Assembly (NCBI GenBank): GCA_021399435.1 | Contig: JAJTUP010000164.1 | Coordinates: forward strand, 1-60,323 | Reading direction: 5' to 3' | Origin: Diaporthe sp. PMI_573 | Taxonomy: Eukaryota; Ascomycota; Sordariomycetes; Diaporthales; Diaporthaceae | Length of the DNA: 60,323 nucleotides | Shown here: positions 1-10,692 of the stretch, in pieces | Layout: the number at the start of each line of letters is the position of its first letter | How positions within the stretch are numbered: position 1 is the first letter of the stretch | Program-made: the position numbers and the translations under genes | Notes under the pieces: generated by a model | The model's database searches: none | What the model was told of the DNA's origin: nothing | Seen by the model: only the letters and a program-made list of their open reading frames with translations

Positions 1-550
1 CTTGTACATGAATACAATATAAGACAATAAAAGACATTTAGCATCTAGAACCATGGTTCGTTTGCTGACATCCTTAGCGGGCGCCACGAGACGAAGCCCA
101 TGCTCTAAGCGTCAGGAGACAGGGACGTGTCATAAGACCTTGGTATCAGCAATTCGTATTAGGCAAAACATACTGCATGTTTTACTGCGTCGTGACCTAA
201 CGAAGCGATATCGGCTGCTGAGTCCACAGCGGCGTTGTTATTAGAGCATCTAACATAAAGTCCAGATCTATTCAAGGTATTATACCCGTCACAATCATGA
301 TTCTGTGTTGTTTGGGGACCAGAACAATCGCCTGGCTGTCAATTTCGTCAATATACCCGGCACTCTGAAGTCGTATCTTGACTCGGGCCGCATCTACTTA
401 GCCACTCAAGAACTTCAATTCTTTATGGATAGCTCGAATCGCCAATGAAATTCGCATTTATAGAATGCCAAGGCTTCAAGGTGTGCGCAGCAATTTGAAA
501 TCGTGATGATGGTCTGTATGGCTCTTTGTGAACTGAAGGCATGACCACGT
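1..550. other. No recognisable gene
   Basis: Roughly 550 bases before the first repeat. The only open frame of note is a 63-codon stretch from position 53 that resembles no family I know. I see no RNA gene or repeat here. Confidence 0.4.
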
Positions 551-670
551 CAGCGCTGACTTCAATTCAAGTAAGTCAAGTTCGGGGGTGTAACTTGATT
601 ACTTGAAATAAAATCGTCCGTGAACTTACTTAACTTGATTTGAATTGATATACTTGAATTGAAAGCGCTG
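551..670. mobile_element. MITE-like 120-bp inverted-repeat element
   Basis: The element starts CAGCGCTGACTTCAATTCAA and ends with the near-inverse TTGAATTGAAAGCGCTG, so both ends form a terminal inverted repeat of about 20 bases. The interior is rich in AACTTGATT/AAGTCAAGTT words and has no ORF. The first 35 bases closely match the terminus of the hAT-F element near 52945-52979: both begin CAGCG and share CAAGTAAGTCAAGT at the same distance from the end. It is therefore probably a non-autonomous relative of that hAT. I could not find a convincing 8-bp target duplication. Confidence 0.55.
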
Positions 671-683
671 ACCTGAGGCCAGG

Positions 684-2123
684 ATGAAGCTATTGGTACC
701 CTTACGCCTCCACTCCATCAAACATCATGCAGAACTTAGAACCAAGATTGGGAAACGACAGGAGGCTAACAGATTCGACTCATTCACGCCCAAAGCTATA
801 CATTGGTTCTTTGATACTAGGGAGAAAGAGTACGGGTGGATCAAGCCAGAGAATACCGTTAACGTCGACGAAGGAGGTATTATGGCTAGATTTAGTAAGA
901 CTTTGATTTTTCTAATTCGCTATTTATAAATCTGACTAATCAGTTATATTATATCAGGCCTAGACAGTTTAGTAGTCGGAAACGCTGATTCTAAACGGAA
1001 AGCTTTTCTCAAAGGGCCTCAGTCTCGTAACTAGACTTCATTTATCGAAGCTGTTACTGCTGATGGCTGTGCTCTGACACCTAGCATTATATTCAAGGGA
1101 AAAGAGCTCCAGAAACAGTGGTTTGTAGATGAATTTAGGAAGATAGCCGACTGGCACTATATCACCTCACATAACGGATAGACAGACAACTATATTGCGG
1201 TTCAGTGGCTTGAAGAGACCTATCTACCTCAGACCCAGCCTATCGACGAGTCTGACGCTAGACTAATGATTCTAGACAGTCATAGAAGCCATGCTACGGT
1301 ATGTTTTTAATCTATATAACTAGAAATCCCTGCTAATTGGAGAAAGGATCCGTGGATAGCTATATGTTTCTTGAATAATGTTTATTGTTGTTATCTCCCG
1401 GCTCACTGCTCTCATGGCCTCCAGCCGTTGGATAATGGCATTTTTAATGTCTTGAAGGCTGCCTATCGAAAAGAACTTGAGAAATTAGCTTTTCTGACCG
1501 ATTCAACGCCGGTAGATAAGGTCAACTTCATAAGGGCTTATGCTAGGGCACGTGAAATTGCAATGACCTCAAAGAATATACGGTCTAGCTGGAGAGTTAC
1601 AGGGAATTGGCCAATCTTACAGGCTAAGGCATTACGGCACCCAGAGATTCAAGCAGACAAGATAGAGATATCTCCTGAACCTATCCCTTATTTGGGTTCA
1701 GATGATACACCGAAAACCAGTCGTCAGATTCGTGATCTTGGCAAAAACAAGACTCCTGCGACGCGGAGACGGTATGCCGTGATAGCTAAAGGCTTTGAAA
1801 AGCAAGAACAGAATCTGGTGGCACATGAGGTCAGAATTGCTGGCTTGGAGGAACAAGTGGCCCGTCTACAGAGAGGGAAGAAGAGGAAGGCCATTCCCAA
1901 CCCTAATCGATGCTTTATGAGCCTGAGCGAGATTCTGGCGGCCGGTGAAGCTATTCCCGGAGTCCAAGAGCAAGCAGAGCCCGTTGTGGTGGATCAGTCT
2001 AACTCGGAGGAGGAAGTGGTCTCGGAGGCGGAGACGGCTTCAGTTATTGAAGTCAAGGCAGCGCCTTCCCCTCAGCGCACCACCAGATGGGGACGCCTGA
2101 TAAAAAAGCCCAGGAGAAAATAG
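684..2123 (+). pseudogene. pogo/Fot1-type transposase relic (pogo-1), DDE_1 superfamily
   Basis: A cut-and-paste DNA transposase of the Tc1/mariner-pogo group, missing the N-terminal DNA-binding part. The three catalytic Asp motifs are visible: NVDEGG (about 865-880), LDSH (about 1270-1282) and QPLDNGIF (about 1420-1445). Two canonical introns (gtaaga at about 894 to cag at about 957; gtatgt at about 1300 to aag at about 1346) splice the frame together. Two in-frame TAG codons, at 1032-1034 and 1179-1181, stand where pogo-2 at 37.6-37.8 kb has Trp, so both are TGG-to-TAG changes. The C-terminal 250 codons (to 2123) are open and end in a Lys/Arg-rich tail. Terminal repeats are not clear. Confidence 0.8.
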
Positions 2124-3409
2124 AGGCGTCAATTATCTACAGAATGATGTATTCTTTATATCTATAGCTTCAGATTGAGACCAGAAACCATAGGTTTCAA
2201 AATTGAATTTTTGGTGGGAGAAATAGCGTTTTGCTGACCAAAAGGGTGGGGCGACCAAAAGGGTGGTGGGGGATGGTACATACAAGGTGCCCCTCTGAAC
2301 GAACCCGAACACCATCATGCTTGTCCCTGTGCGCCATTGCATATGTGAAGAACAGGCTGTACAAACAACTGCATTGTTATTCACTCTTCTATAGTTTTTG
2401 GTCTATGCCTTTCGTTAGAAAGGTTCATCCTTATGCCTTTCGTTAGAAAGGTTCATCCTTATCCTTTGAGGAAGCCGCCCGAGGAAAGACCGCAGAGAGG
2501 CGAGCTGCATGCAAGGGGCGGGCTTGGTGGGAAGGCTTCCGGCCCAATTGAAATGGTTACCATTCCGCTGGGTCAACCCGATGTTGGAGGAGAGTGATCC
2601 ACACTATCTTTTCTACTTATCTATATTCATACCTTGTAGGTGATTGATTAAACCAACTGCATATTACATTGCCCTGTTGCGGCTTAGTTGCTGTAAAGGG
2701 AACCAATATACAATACTTCCGCTGTAGTGGAGGGTAGACACTCACCAACGTCGCGGTAAGCTCTTCCAGTGGACTCTAATCTGGGAAGGAAGCATACAGA
2801 AGTACGCTGAGTCCTGCAAGCTGGCCTCGCGCTTCGCAATTGAGTGCTGGGTTCAAGACATAAATCCAGTGTTCGGAATGATTGATTTCAGATGGAAAAT
2901 GCTATGGGCATCCCGAGGTTTCCCAGAAAATCAATCACTACATTTGTTTATTCACAAAAGTTTCTAGTATCATGTCATTTCCATCTGATTCGGGAATTTA
3001 TGCCCACTGGAGCGACTTGGGTAGCGGACAAGTTGATATACTGGACCTTGCGCTCAACACAAACATTACAACCCTTAATAGGGACCTCGTCGGCGAGTAC
3101 CCAGATGTATTTGCAGCAGGAACGGAGTTGAACTACGCCTCCGCGTCAACTCTGCCAATGACGAACATGCAGAATTCAGTCACCTCTGCACAGGACCCGG
3201 TTGTCGGAGTAGAGATCTCCTCTGAAGCACCACAGAGAAATACTCGTGAATTTTGAACAGCATCCAATGTTGACGATTCCCGGCTTTGGGTCAAAGGTCC
3301 TCACGTTTACTCAAACCATCACGACCGACTGTTCCAAGCGCAGATTCGAGTGCTTTTTAGGCGCGGATATCCGCATTCTAGAGAAAAGGCTTAGCCGGCT
3401 TGCATTACT
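2124..3409. other. Mostly anonymous sequence with one tandem repeat
   Basis: Apart from the 28-bp tandem repeat at 2404-2459 the only signal is a plus-strand frame of about 120 codons (2882-3256) and a shorter one after it (3246-3431). Neither shows a recognisable motif. They could be an eroded gene, but I cannot support a product. Confidence 0.35.
2404..2459. repeat. 28-bp perfect tandem duplication
   Basis: The 28-base unit beginning tatgcctttcgttagaaagg occurs twice head to tail (2404-2431 and 2432-2459) without mismatch. It lies in non-coding sequence downstream of pogo-1. Confidence 0.9.
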
Positions 3410-3988
3410 TCAATCATTTCGAACATTATAATAAATACAACGCCAAACCTCTTGTACAATCCCTTTACAGTAAGGGCAAGGAATCTTCACACAGGTACGA
3501 TTATGTTTCAACCACGTGCTAGCATATCCTATGTAGCATTCCTCACAAAAGATATGTCCTACATCGTATTAGTTGTCCAAACAATCATAATGTAACTGGA
3601 CGATTATAGTTACCACATTGAAGTGCTAGGAGAGCATACTCTCCATTCATCATTCTGTAGCAAATCGCACATTCGTCTAGCTTCCACAGCCTATAAACCT
3701 CCTGCTCTTCAGACGGGTCACGTCGGCAACGCTTATGGCCCCTTATCTCTACACAGTCCATACATATCATCTGTATTTATATGTCAGATTGAGAAACACC
3801 TCAAAAAAGTCAATACTTACATGCCCACAGCCATTGAACCCGTATCTCTCGTTTGTAAGAACAGAAAAGCAGATTGTACAGCTTTCGACGTCAACACTAA
3901 GGTCAATCATTTCTTCATTTGAAGTAATTTCATTGTAGGCGCCAGGTCGAATGGCTTTCATCGTCGACCTATGATGCTTGGCGGACAT
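3410..3988 (-). CDS. Small RING-finger protein, three exons
   Basis: Exons 3821-3988, 3614-3770 and 3410-3558 join to a 157-aa protein. Introns start gtaagt and gtaact and end in cag and tag, and phases agree. The first exon carries CTIC and ends CGH; exon two opens with MICMDC, giving a first, incomplete RING-like cluster. The second cluster is clear: CAIC, then CGHIFCEEC across the exon 2/3 junction, then CPYC near the C-terminus. RING fingers bind two zinc ions and usually recruit E2 ubiquitin-conjugating enzymes, so an E3 ligase role is likely by family. No membrane segment is seen. Start chosen at the ATG beginning MSAKHHRST. Seen: motifs and splice sites. Inferred: ligase activity and splicing. 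Confidence 0.75.
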
Positions 3989-4566
3989 GATACAGTATTT
4001 GGAGTATAACAGAGGCTGTTAAATATATCTTACATCCACTGAGAGGCCGTATTTACATAGGGTGCCACGTCTGCGGAGATTCTTCGTCAGTGTTAATCAC
4101 TAGCTCTTTGAAGTACCATGCGGACCTGTACTTTTGAAGTTGCGTTGTATCATGTCAACATACCATGTAGTGTATTATTTTATGTACCTCAGCATCTTAG
4201 ATTAGTACTTTACGACCGATAAATATGATTCTATCGTATTCAAGTATGTCTGTATTCGGCGCAGAGTATAATACTTCTTAGAAGCACCTGTACTTAACCG
4301 AAACAGCCATGATACATTCTGAATACTCAACAGAAGTCCTGTGTGCTGAAAGTACCAAAGCCTCATAAGTACGAAATTTTCCACCCAGCGGAAAGAGGTC
4401 ACATACTGACTACGGTTCCTTCCCAAAGAACAGATTCGGCTGCGTCAGCCGCACCATTCATCCTCACTGGCCATGGTTACCCGTATGGACAAGACACACC
4501 CGCCTGCACGGCTCAGGTAGCGTGTCTCCGGCTGACTAGTGCTGCAGTGGGGGGTGGAACAGCGGG
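3989..4566. other. No recognisable gene
   Basis: Sequence between the RING gene and the piggyBac relic. Short frames on both strands lack codon-like composition or motifs; presumably the promoter of the minus-strand RING gene lies at its left end. Confidence 0.3.
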
Positions 4567-4809
4567 TTGGCAAGTTCTGAAGAATCTACCCCTTCGCAGA
4601 ACTCAAACCACTTGAAGGTACATCTCACGAAACGCGGCTTCTGTGCTTTCTGCTCTTCAAAACGACAAAATATGTTACTAAATCAACCACAACTAGTAAA
4701 ACGACCACCTCAGAAACACTCGGTTATTACGGGGTGCCAAGAATGCGGCGTCGCGTTGTGTAGTAATTCGAAGAGGAACTGTTGGAATCAGTGGCATTCC
4801 GAAGGTTGA
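4567..4809 (+). pseudogene. piggyBac-like transposase C-terminal zinc-ribbon relic
   Basis: An 80-codon frame ends in a Cys-rich pattern: CAFC, a basic spacer, CQECGVALC, then CWNQWH. This order (CxxC, CxxCxxxLC, C-x3-H) is the typical C-terminal cross-brace zinc finger of piggyBac-family transposases, which binds the transposon end. The upstream catalytic domain is not recognisable, so this is a 3' stub. Alternative: another small zinc-ribbon protein. The assignment rests only on cysteine spacing. Confidence 0.5.
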
Positions 4810-5223
4810 CTTTCACTTTCGTGTTTGGCTTGTGGTTTGTATGTACCTTTTTGTACCAGAGGTTCTTTGACAAGGGTTCTGGCCCATCTGATTGGCCTCA
4901 AGCCTTTTCGCTTAAAAACGTAATAATTTCGAGGTCAAGGAGATAAGGACCTTGTAGCCTGCGAACGGCGAGTGGATCGTGTGCGACGCGGGCAGGAAGA
5001 AAAGTAAGAGGATTGGAAAAACTGTGACACCCTCTTTACACCGGAAGAACCCCACGTACTGGTCCATCCGAAACCATGGCTAGCTGTCGAGAATTCGAGT
5101 TTCGAAATGTGGCTTGGGGAAAAACGTGGTGGAGGCAAACCCAGACATCGCAGGTATTGGCGTAAGTGGAGGATTACCCATGGCCCAGCTTGAGATGATG
5201 TAGTTACTAATATGCAGCCATGG

Positions 5224-7352
5224 CAGAGCAGGCCATCGGTCGGCTATCCGATCTGACCGAATCGGATATCCGATCCGATAGATGATCGATGAGATTTTTT
5301 GCCAGCCATCCGATCGATATCCGATATATTTTGAGGCCATCCGATCGATATCGGATCTGACCGATTCGGATGTGAGGTTATCGCGACCCTTATCAACTAA
5401 AGGCGCTAGAGGCCCTGGTTAGGGCCGTTCCAGGTATATTATTAAGCGAGGAACGCGTAGAATCTTTACCTATTCATACCTACGTTACTTTAGCACTCGA
5501 AGAATTGTTTCTTTTTCGACCTCGCGGGCGCCAAAAATGGACTCACCTACGCCCTCGTCCCTCGTTTCCACCACGCCACAAGATACCGAGATCGTTGGCT
5601 ACCCTGATTACTCCGTTTGGACTGAGGAACGCTGGGCAGCTTACCCAGGGCTTGCCAACTACCATAACCCAACAAAAGAACGCAAATGGTGGTGGCGATA
5701 TGGCTTTAGACTCAGAGATTGTTCTCGGCCTAAAAACCAAGATCAGATCTGGGTGTGCGAGTCTTGTTTTCTTGCAAAGAAACCTGAGAAGGATACCAAA
5801 TTCGTGGCTACAACTAGCAGGTCCATCGAGAAGCATCTAAAGGACAGCCATGGCGTTATAGACCCTAAGGTATGTGACAAAATAGATGAGGGTTTATAAG
5901 CTGACGCCTAGAATGCTGTGCAGATTAATGAAGCCGAGTCTACGCCTGTACCCTCGCAGAGGACCCTCAACTCTATGATCGACTTTTCGAAACCGGCGCA
6001 ACAAGCAGTCTACGGGCAGTTAATAATACGCTTCAAGAAGCCGGTGAACGACTTATTGATACTTGACTGGCTTGTCTGCTCGAATCTGTCATTCAATATC
6101 GTGAATGATACTCGTTGGCGCCGTCAACAGCTGTATAACAACCCCGTGCTTGAGGAGAAGGACCTACCACACTCGAAAACCCTTGTTCGCCTCCTTTTGC
6201 GTGAATATCACCGCGCCCTACCCAAAATCAGAGCTTTCCTTTGAAGCGCGTGCGGCTTGATCTATCTAATGTTTGACGGCTGGACCTCGAGGAGATTTAC
6301 GTTATTTGTAGGGTTAACTGCCAATTTTATCGACAAAGACTTTAACAGATGGACTATCTTGTTAGGTTTGCCATTTTTGATGAAGTGCCATAGAGGTTCT
6401 GATATTGCTGAGGAAATCTTAGCCATAATCTGCTTTTTTGAGATTCAAGATTGCGTGGGCTACTGTACCTTGGATAACGAGTCTAAGAATAGGACAACGA
6501 TGGCCAAGATTGGCGAAGCACTTGGGCTTGACGCTGAGGAGAGGCAGATTAGCTGTGGTCCGCACGTTTTGCAGCTCTGTACCCGCGCCTTGATGTATGG
6601 TGAGGGTTGTAAGCGCCTGCCGCTTGACCAGGTCCTCCGAAACTGGCTTCGCGAACGATGCTGACGACGAGGTTCCTAATTCACAAGATACACGGCTAGC
6701 AAATAAGAGGAGAAGGGGCAATAAAGGCAAGGACCCTGAGCCTATACAACGAGAGGATATACAACAAGACGAGCTAGATACATATCTTGTTGAGCCAGTA
6801 GTCAACTCAAAGGCGTATCTAAACGACCCAATCGCGTGGTGGCGGGATATTGGCGCAAAACGATTCCCCAAGCTGTCTTATATGGCAGTTGACTTTCTCA
6901 CGATACCTTCAGCAGCAGCAGAAACTGAGCGTCAGTTTAGTAGCGTTGGGCAGATGGTGTTAGCACGGAGGTCTTGTCTTCAGCGGCACGTTATTGGCGC
7001 CAGCCAGTGTATTAGGTCTTGGAGCAAAGCAGGCGTCTACAAGGCTGAATTGCCACTTGAATTGTTAGATCGGGCATCTAGTACGGCGTTACAAAGTGAT
7101 ATTGCACGGGAATTAACTAGATGGGCACAACGTAGCTAATATAACTGGGAATAGCCTCAAATACGCACCCAATCCGATTTAGCAGATCTGATATCCGATT
7201 CCGAATCGGATATAGGCAAATCGGATCGGATCCGATTCGATATAGACCAATCCGATTCGGAATCGGATGGGCTTCAGTCTATTCGATCGATTTCAAATCG
7301 ATATCGGAATCGGATGGGATTTGGCCATCCGATCGACCGATGGCCTGCTCTG
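5224..7352 (+). mobile_element. hAT-A element, internally deleted
   Basis: The left end CAGAGCAGGCCATCGGTCG and right end CGACCGATGGCCTGCTCTG are perfect inverted repeats of 19 bases. Inside both ends lie arrays of CCGATTCGGAT/CCGATCGATAT words (5240-5370 and 7165-7340), typical of hAT subterminal transposase-binding repeats. The transposase between them is deleted and broken. Flanking 8-mers (agccatgg left, gaatgttg right) do not match, so no target duplication survives. A 244-bp copy of the right end recurs at 42464-42707. Confidence 0.85.
5537..7139 (+). pseudogene. hAT transposase remnant of hAT-A
   Basis: The N-terminal frame (5537-5899) has a BED-type zinc finger: WVCESC followed by EKHLKDSHG. 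Frames at 5918-6244 and 6257-6664 hold the RNase H-like core with the DxW motif FDGW and TLDN. The last frame (6597-7139) carries the C-terminal dimerisation signature (PKLSYMAVDFLTIPSAAAET, then RQFSS). The whole spans about 530 codons, whereas related hAT transposases here are near 800 residues, so about a third (the helical insertion) is missing at about 6650. Stops or frameshifts separate the blocks unless introns join some of them. Confidence 0.8.
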
Positions 7353-8176
7353 GAATGTTGTTCGGATTATAAAAAGGCTTCCTACCTGAACGGTGGTTCG
7401 ACCAGGATGGGAATAGGAATAAAGGACTGGAGCGTTGCTTGCTCTCATTCTCGCGGGGTAGTCGGCAGTGCCTAGGCATCAAGTGAGTTCAAACCGCTCC
7501 TTCAGCATACTCGAATACGCTTTCGTGATGATAGCTCTTAGATTTTATGTGGTTTCATTTTCAATCCATTACATACACCCAGCGTTGTATAACATTGGGA
7601 TACAATGCCGACCTTAGCCTTTATGAGGCTTCTAAGTGACATTAACGAACAAAAGATGGACTTTATCCATTCACTGAGATTCCAGATGTCATTTAAACGG
7701 CCATCCACATACTCAAAAACAACGCCTTTTCTAAGAATGTACAGATATTTATGCTTCAGGTAACATGGTGACAAGAATGCACATCGTGTTCATTCAAGGG
7801 CCCTAGCTTAATCACATTGCGTCGATGGTGGGAGACAACACCTGCATCTGCATAACAATAGGACTCGTCGTGAATATAGGGTAAAGGTATTGACACATGG
7901 GAGCTGCCCCGATCGCTCATCGATCTGCAAAACGTGTGCCGGAGCGGTTGATGACTTTCTCTACTTCCATGTGCAGGAAACACGTGATCTGAAGGGCCTT
8001 ACCACTTCGAGGTATTGTGCGGAGCTTGTGTTACCTGTTGACCGTCAGCAGCCAGTGCTTCGCCGCATTCTTTCGCGTGAGATTCACATTTTCCATCCAC
8101 TGTTGATGTTCAGGAGTCTACAAAGCGTACTCACTGTCTCAAACTGCTTTTAGCCAACAATATAAACCCCGCCCAG
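7353..8176. other. Upstream region of the HET gene, no gene recognised
   Basis: About 820 bases holding only short frames without known motifs. The stretch just before 8177 includes tataaacc, a possible TATA-like element about 15 bases upstream of the ATG; this is a weak observation. Confidence 0.3.
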
Positions 8177-9547
8177 ATGGCATCACCAGCAGCGTACCAT
8201 TTCCAGCCGCTGGCGGAGAAAAGCATCCGGCTCATGAAAATCCACCCAGGGCTCAGGAACGGCCTCGTTGCTTGCACTCTGACTCAATACGATGAGCATT
8301 TCCCACCGTATGATGCTCTCTCGTACTACTGGGGTGATCCAAAACCGACCAGACAGATCTATGTTAACGACTCCGTCGTTGACATTCACGAGGCGCTCTG
8401 GGAGTTCTTGGATCAAATGCAGCGATCGCATCAGACCGAGAGCTGGATTTGGACCGACTTTCTATGCCTCAATCAGAGCAACCACGAAGAAATGGGCCAT
8501 CAAATACCTCGTATGGGACATATTTACTCGGAGGCAAAGATGACTATCTCTTGGCTTGGTTGTAGCCGCTCCTCTTGGATATCAGGTCCTGCTAGCTTGT
8601 CTATGCTAGCCTCATCAGACTTTGAAGGAGACCTCATGTTCATTTCCGAAAAAGTGACAGAAAAAAGGACACCCGTGGAAAACTTCTTTGCACAGCCGAA
8701 GTTGTTGTGCTGGACATATGCCAAGAGATTGATGCTTCAGGAAGACCGTTGGCTTGTTGCTCCCGAGTCATCAGAGCCAGATCCAGCCTTTGCTCGCGAA
8801 AATCTCCCCAGAGCTATCAAGGAAGTCGTACAGTTGAGCCAAGGGCACATGGTACAACCGATTCTCAATACTCTTTCCCTGCCTTACTGGACACGGGCCT
8901 GGATCACGCAGGAAGTAGCACTGGCAAAGAAAGTGACACTGATGTTCGGCGGCGTCAGCCTGGACTTTGATAACTTCTTGCTCACCTACAAGTCTTACTT
9001 TTACTACATGTTCCGGGCAGCACGAGATGAACTTAGCAAACTTCGAGTTCCAATTGAGGCACGGGCAGCTGTACATGACAACCAAATCTCATTTCAGCAG
9101 GTTGTGAGATGGGGACGGGACTGCAATGCTTCGAAGCCTATTGACCGCATCTATGGCTTACTAGGGCTCCTAGCGCGTTGTGGTGGATGCACCAATACAC
9201 TGCCCTCGACCTTGACCGGGACTATCGACTACACAAGAGACTTGAGGGAGATCTACTGGGACACTGCTTTTACGCGCCCCTTCTCGATGGACCCCTCTAT
9301 CATTGACGAAAATGACCGCATGGAAGTCATCGAACACTGGGTGGACCTCCTTCCTGCCACGGCAGGAGTCTTGAGCTGTCCGTTCACCCCTGAGAGTTTG
9401 CGGTACGCTGACAACGAGCGAATGACACCTTTGTTCAGGAAGAAGGCCCGCCTTGCTCTTTCTCTCGTTGATATGTGCAGAGAGGCCGTCATGATCGACA
9501 GCAGCATCCTCATATATTTGAAATTTACCTCTTCGAGCAATTCCTAG
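8177..9547 (+). CDS. HET-domain (heterokaryon incompatibility) protein, 3' end probably frameshifted
   Basis: The 456-codon frame starts MASPAAYHF. HET-domain landmarks are in order: YDALSYYWGD near residue 45-55, WIWTDFLCLNQSN near 95, then QIPRMGHIYSEA near 110, and downstream WTRAWITQEVALA and DRIYGLLGL. In fungi HET proteins trigger or mediate cell death after fusion of incompatible strains; the specific role of this copy is unknown. The last residues (LKFTSSSNS) look out of frame. Around 9510 another frame continues in HET-like style (FEIYLFEQFLGHLADQAL) and a third (9625-9790) also looks coding, so the 3' part is probably broken by indels. Call of the domain is firm; completeness is doubtful. 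Confidence 0.85.
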   Translation: MASPAAYHFQPLAEKSIRLMKIHPGLRNGLVACTLTQYDEHFPPYDALSYYWGDPKPTRQIYVNDSVVDIHEALWEFLDQMQRSHQTESWIWTDFLCLNQSNHEEMGHQIPRMGHIYSEAKMTISWLGCSRSSWISGPASLSMLASSDFEGDLMFISEKVTEKRTPVENFFAQPKLLCWTYAKRLMLQEDRWLVAPESSEPDPAFARENLPRAIKEVVQLSQGHMVQPILNTLSLPYWTRAWITQEVALAKKVTLMFGGVSLDFDNFLLTYKSYFYYMFRAARDELSKLRVPIEARAAVHDNQISFQQVVRWGRDCNASKPIDRIYGLLGLLARCGGCTNTLPSTLTGTIDYTRDLREIYWDTAFTRPFSMDPSIIDENDRMEVIEHWVDLLPATAGVLSCPFTPESLRYADNERMTPLFRKKARLALSLVDMCREAVMIDSSILIYLKFTSSSNS

Positions 9548-10692
9548 GGCACCTGGCCGACCAAGCGCTGTGCGCGTCGACTTTGGCATCCTGAAAACAA
9601 ATCGAATTACAAAATAGTTCCATTCCGGCGTCTTCTTGGCAGCTTGTCACTTGAGACTGCAAACAACCAAGATATAGAAGAGGACGATGAATACCAGGCT
9701 TTAATGATTGGCCTGCAGTTTTCAAGAATGAAACAGGGCGGAGGAGGGTGGAAGTGCGTCTCTAGTTGGGGTATTTGGGACAGCATTTGGAGTTCGCTGG
9801 GATATGGAGTCGACTTTAGCTTCGATTGCGCAATTGGACCAGCTTCTTCACAGCTCCCATGCTCATGGAGCAATTGGCCGTGGCAACATTCTCATAGATG
9901 CCGAACACCAGACCGACATTTTGTAGTTAGAGGAAAAGGCTGGAAGGTAAGCTTGAAAGATCTTCGCTTCAGGGAGGAAACGAGGTCATGGAGGGGAACT
10001 ATTAACGTCAAATATATCTCATGATCTGGTCAAACATCATAGAGAATAGCGATCAGAAAGTCATATGGACTTCATAAACCTTATACCGTACATCATCGCG
10101 TTCGCATATGCAATTATGTATGGATTGACACTCGGACACTCAAATCTCCCAAACTCCGATGGCATGGCCCCGAATTCCAACCCCCAGAATGAATTCAGTA
10201 TTCAAGCAGGAAGGATCCCAGTGATACACACCCGGTTATGAGCAGGGTTCGACACAGAGACACGGATTGCTACGTTTAATTACCACGTATAATTGCTACG
10301 TGTTCGCGGCTTCGTCTTGGAAATCTCGTCAGACGTCTCTGAACTGCCTCATGGGACTTTGGTGGGGGTTTGCGATTCTGACCATTCCGGGCGTCAACTT
10401 TGACAATTTAGTGAGCCAGCAATTAATGAATTGGAACAGTATCATTCAACAGCATATCCTTTGACATTAAATCGCCATGCATGCAACCCTCTTGCTTGCA
10501 GTCCTGTTCCCGAAATCAGAGAACATAGCTGTGTCTATATTACAATGTTCTGTAGTAGTCTTTGGCTTTGCCATCTACATCTCGCAAGATGGAGCGCCAC
10601 CTGTGAAGTAAGGACCAGCACAGTCAATCAAAGTGCAGGACATAGATGTGTCTAGATGATAACCACTTTCCGTCTGCACTACTCCTCCTCGC
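9548..10692. other. Eroded HET 3' region and intergenic spacer
   Basis: From 9548 to about 10020 there are open stretches in plus-strand frames (for example 9644-10024 with SSWGIWDSIW) that probably represent the frameshifted tail of the HET gene. From 10020 to 10692 I see no gene. Confidence 0.35.

Noticed and set aside
7756..7983. 75-codon minus-strand frame upstream of HET
   Set aside because: Short, no motif, no splice or promoter context; likely chance.
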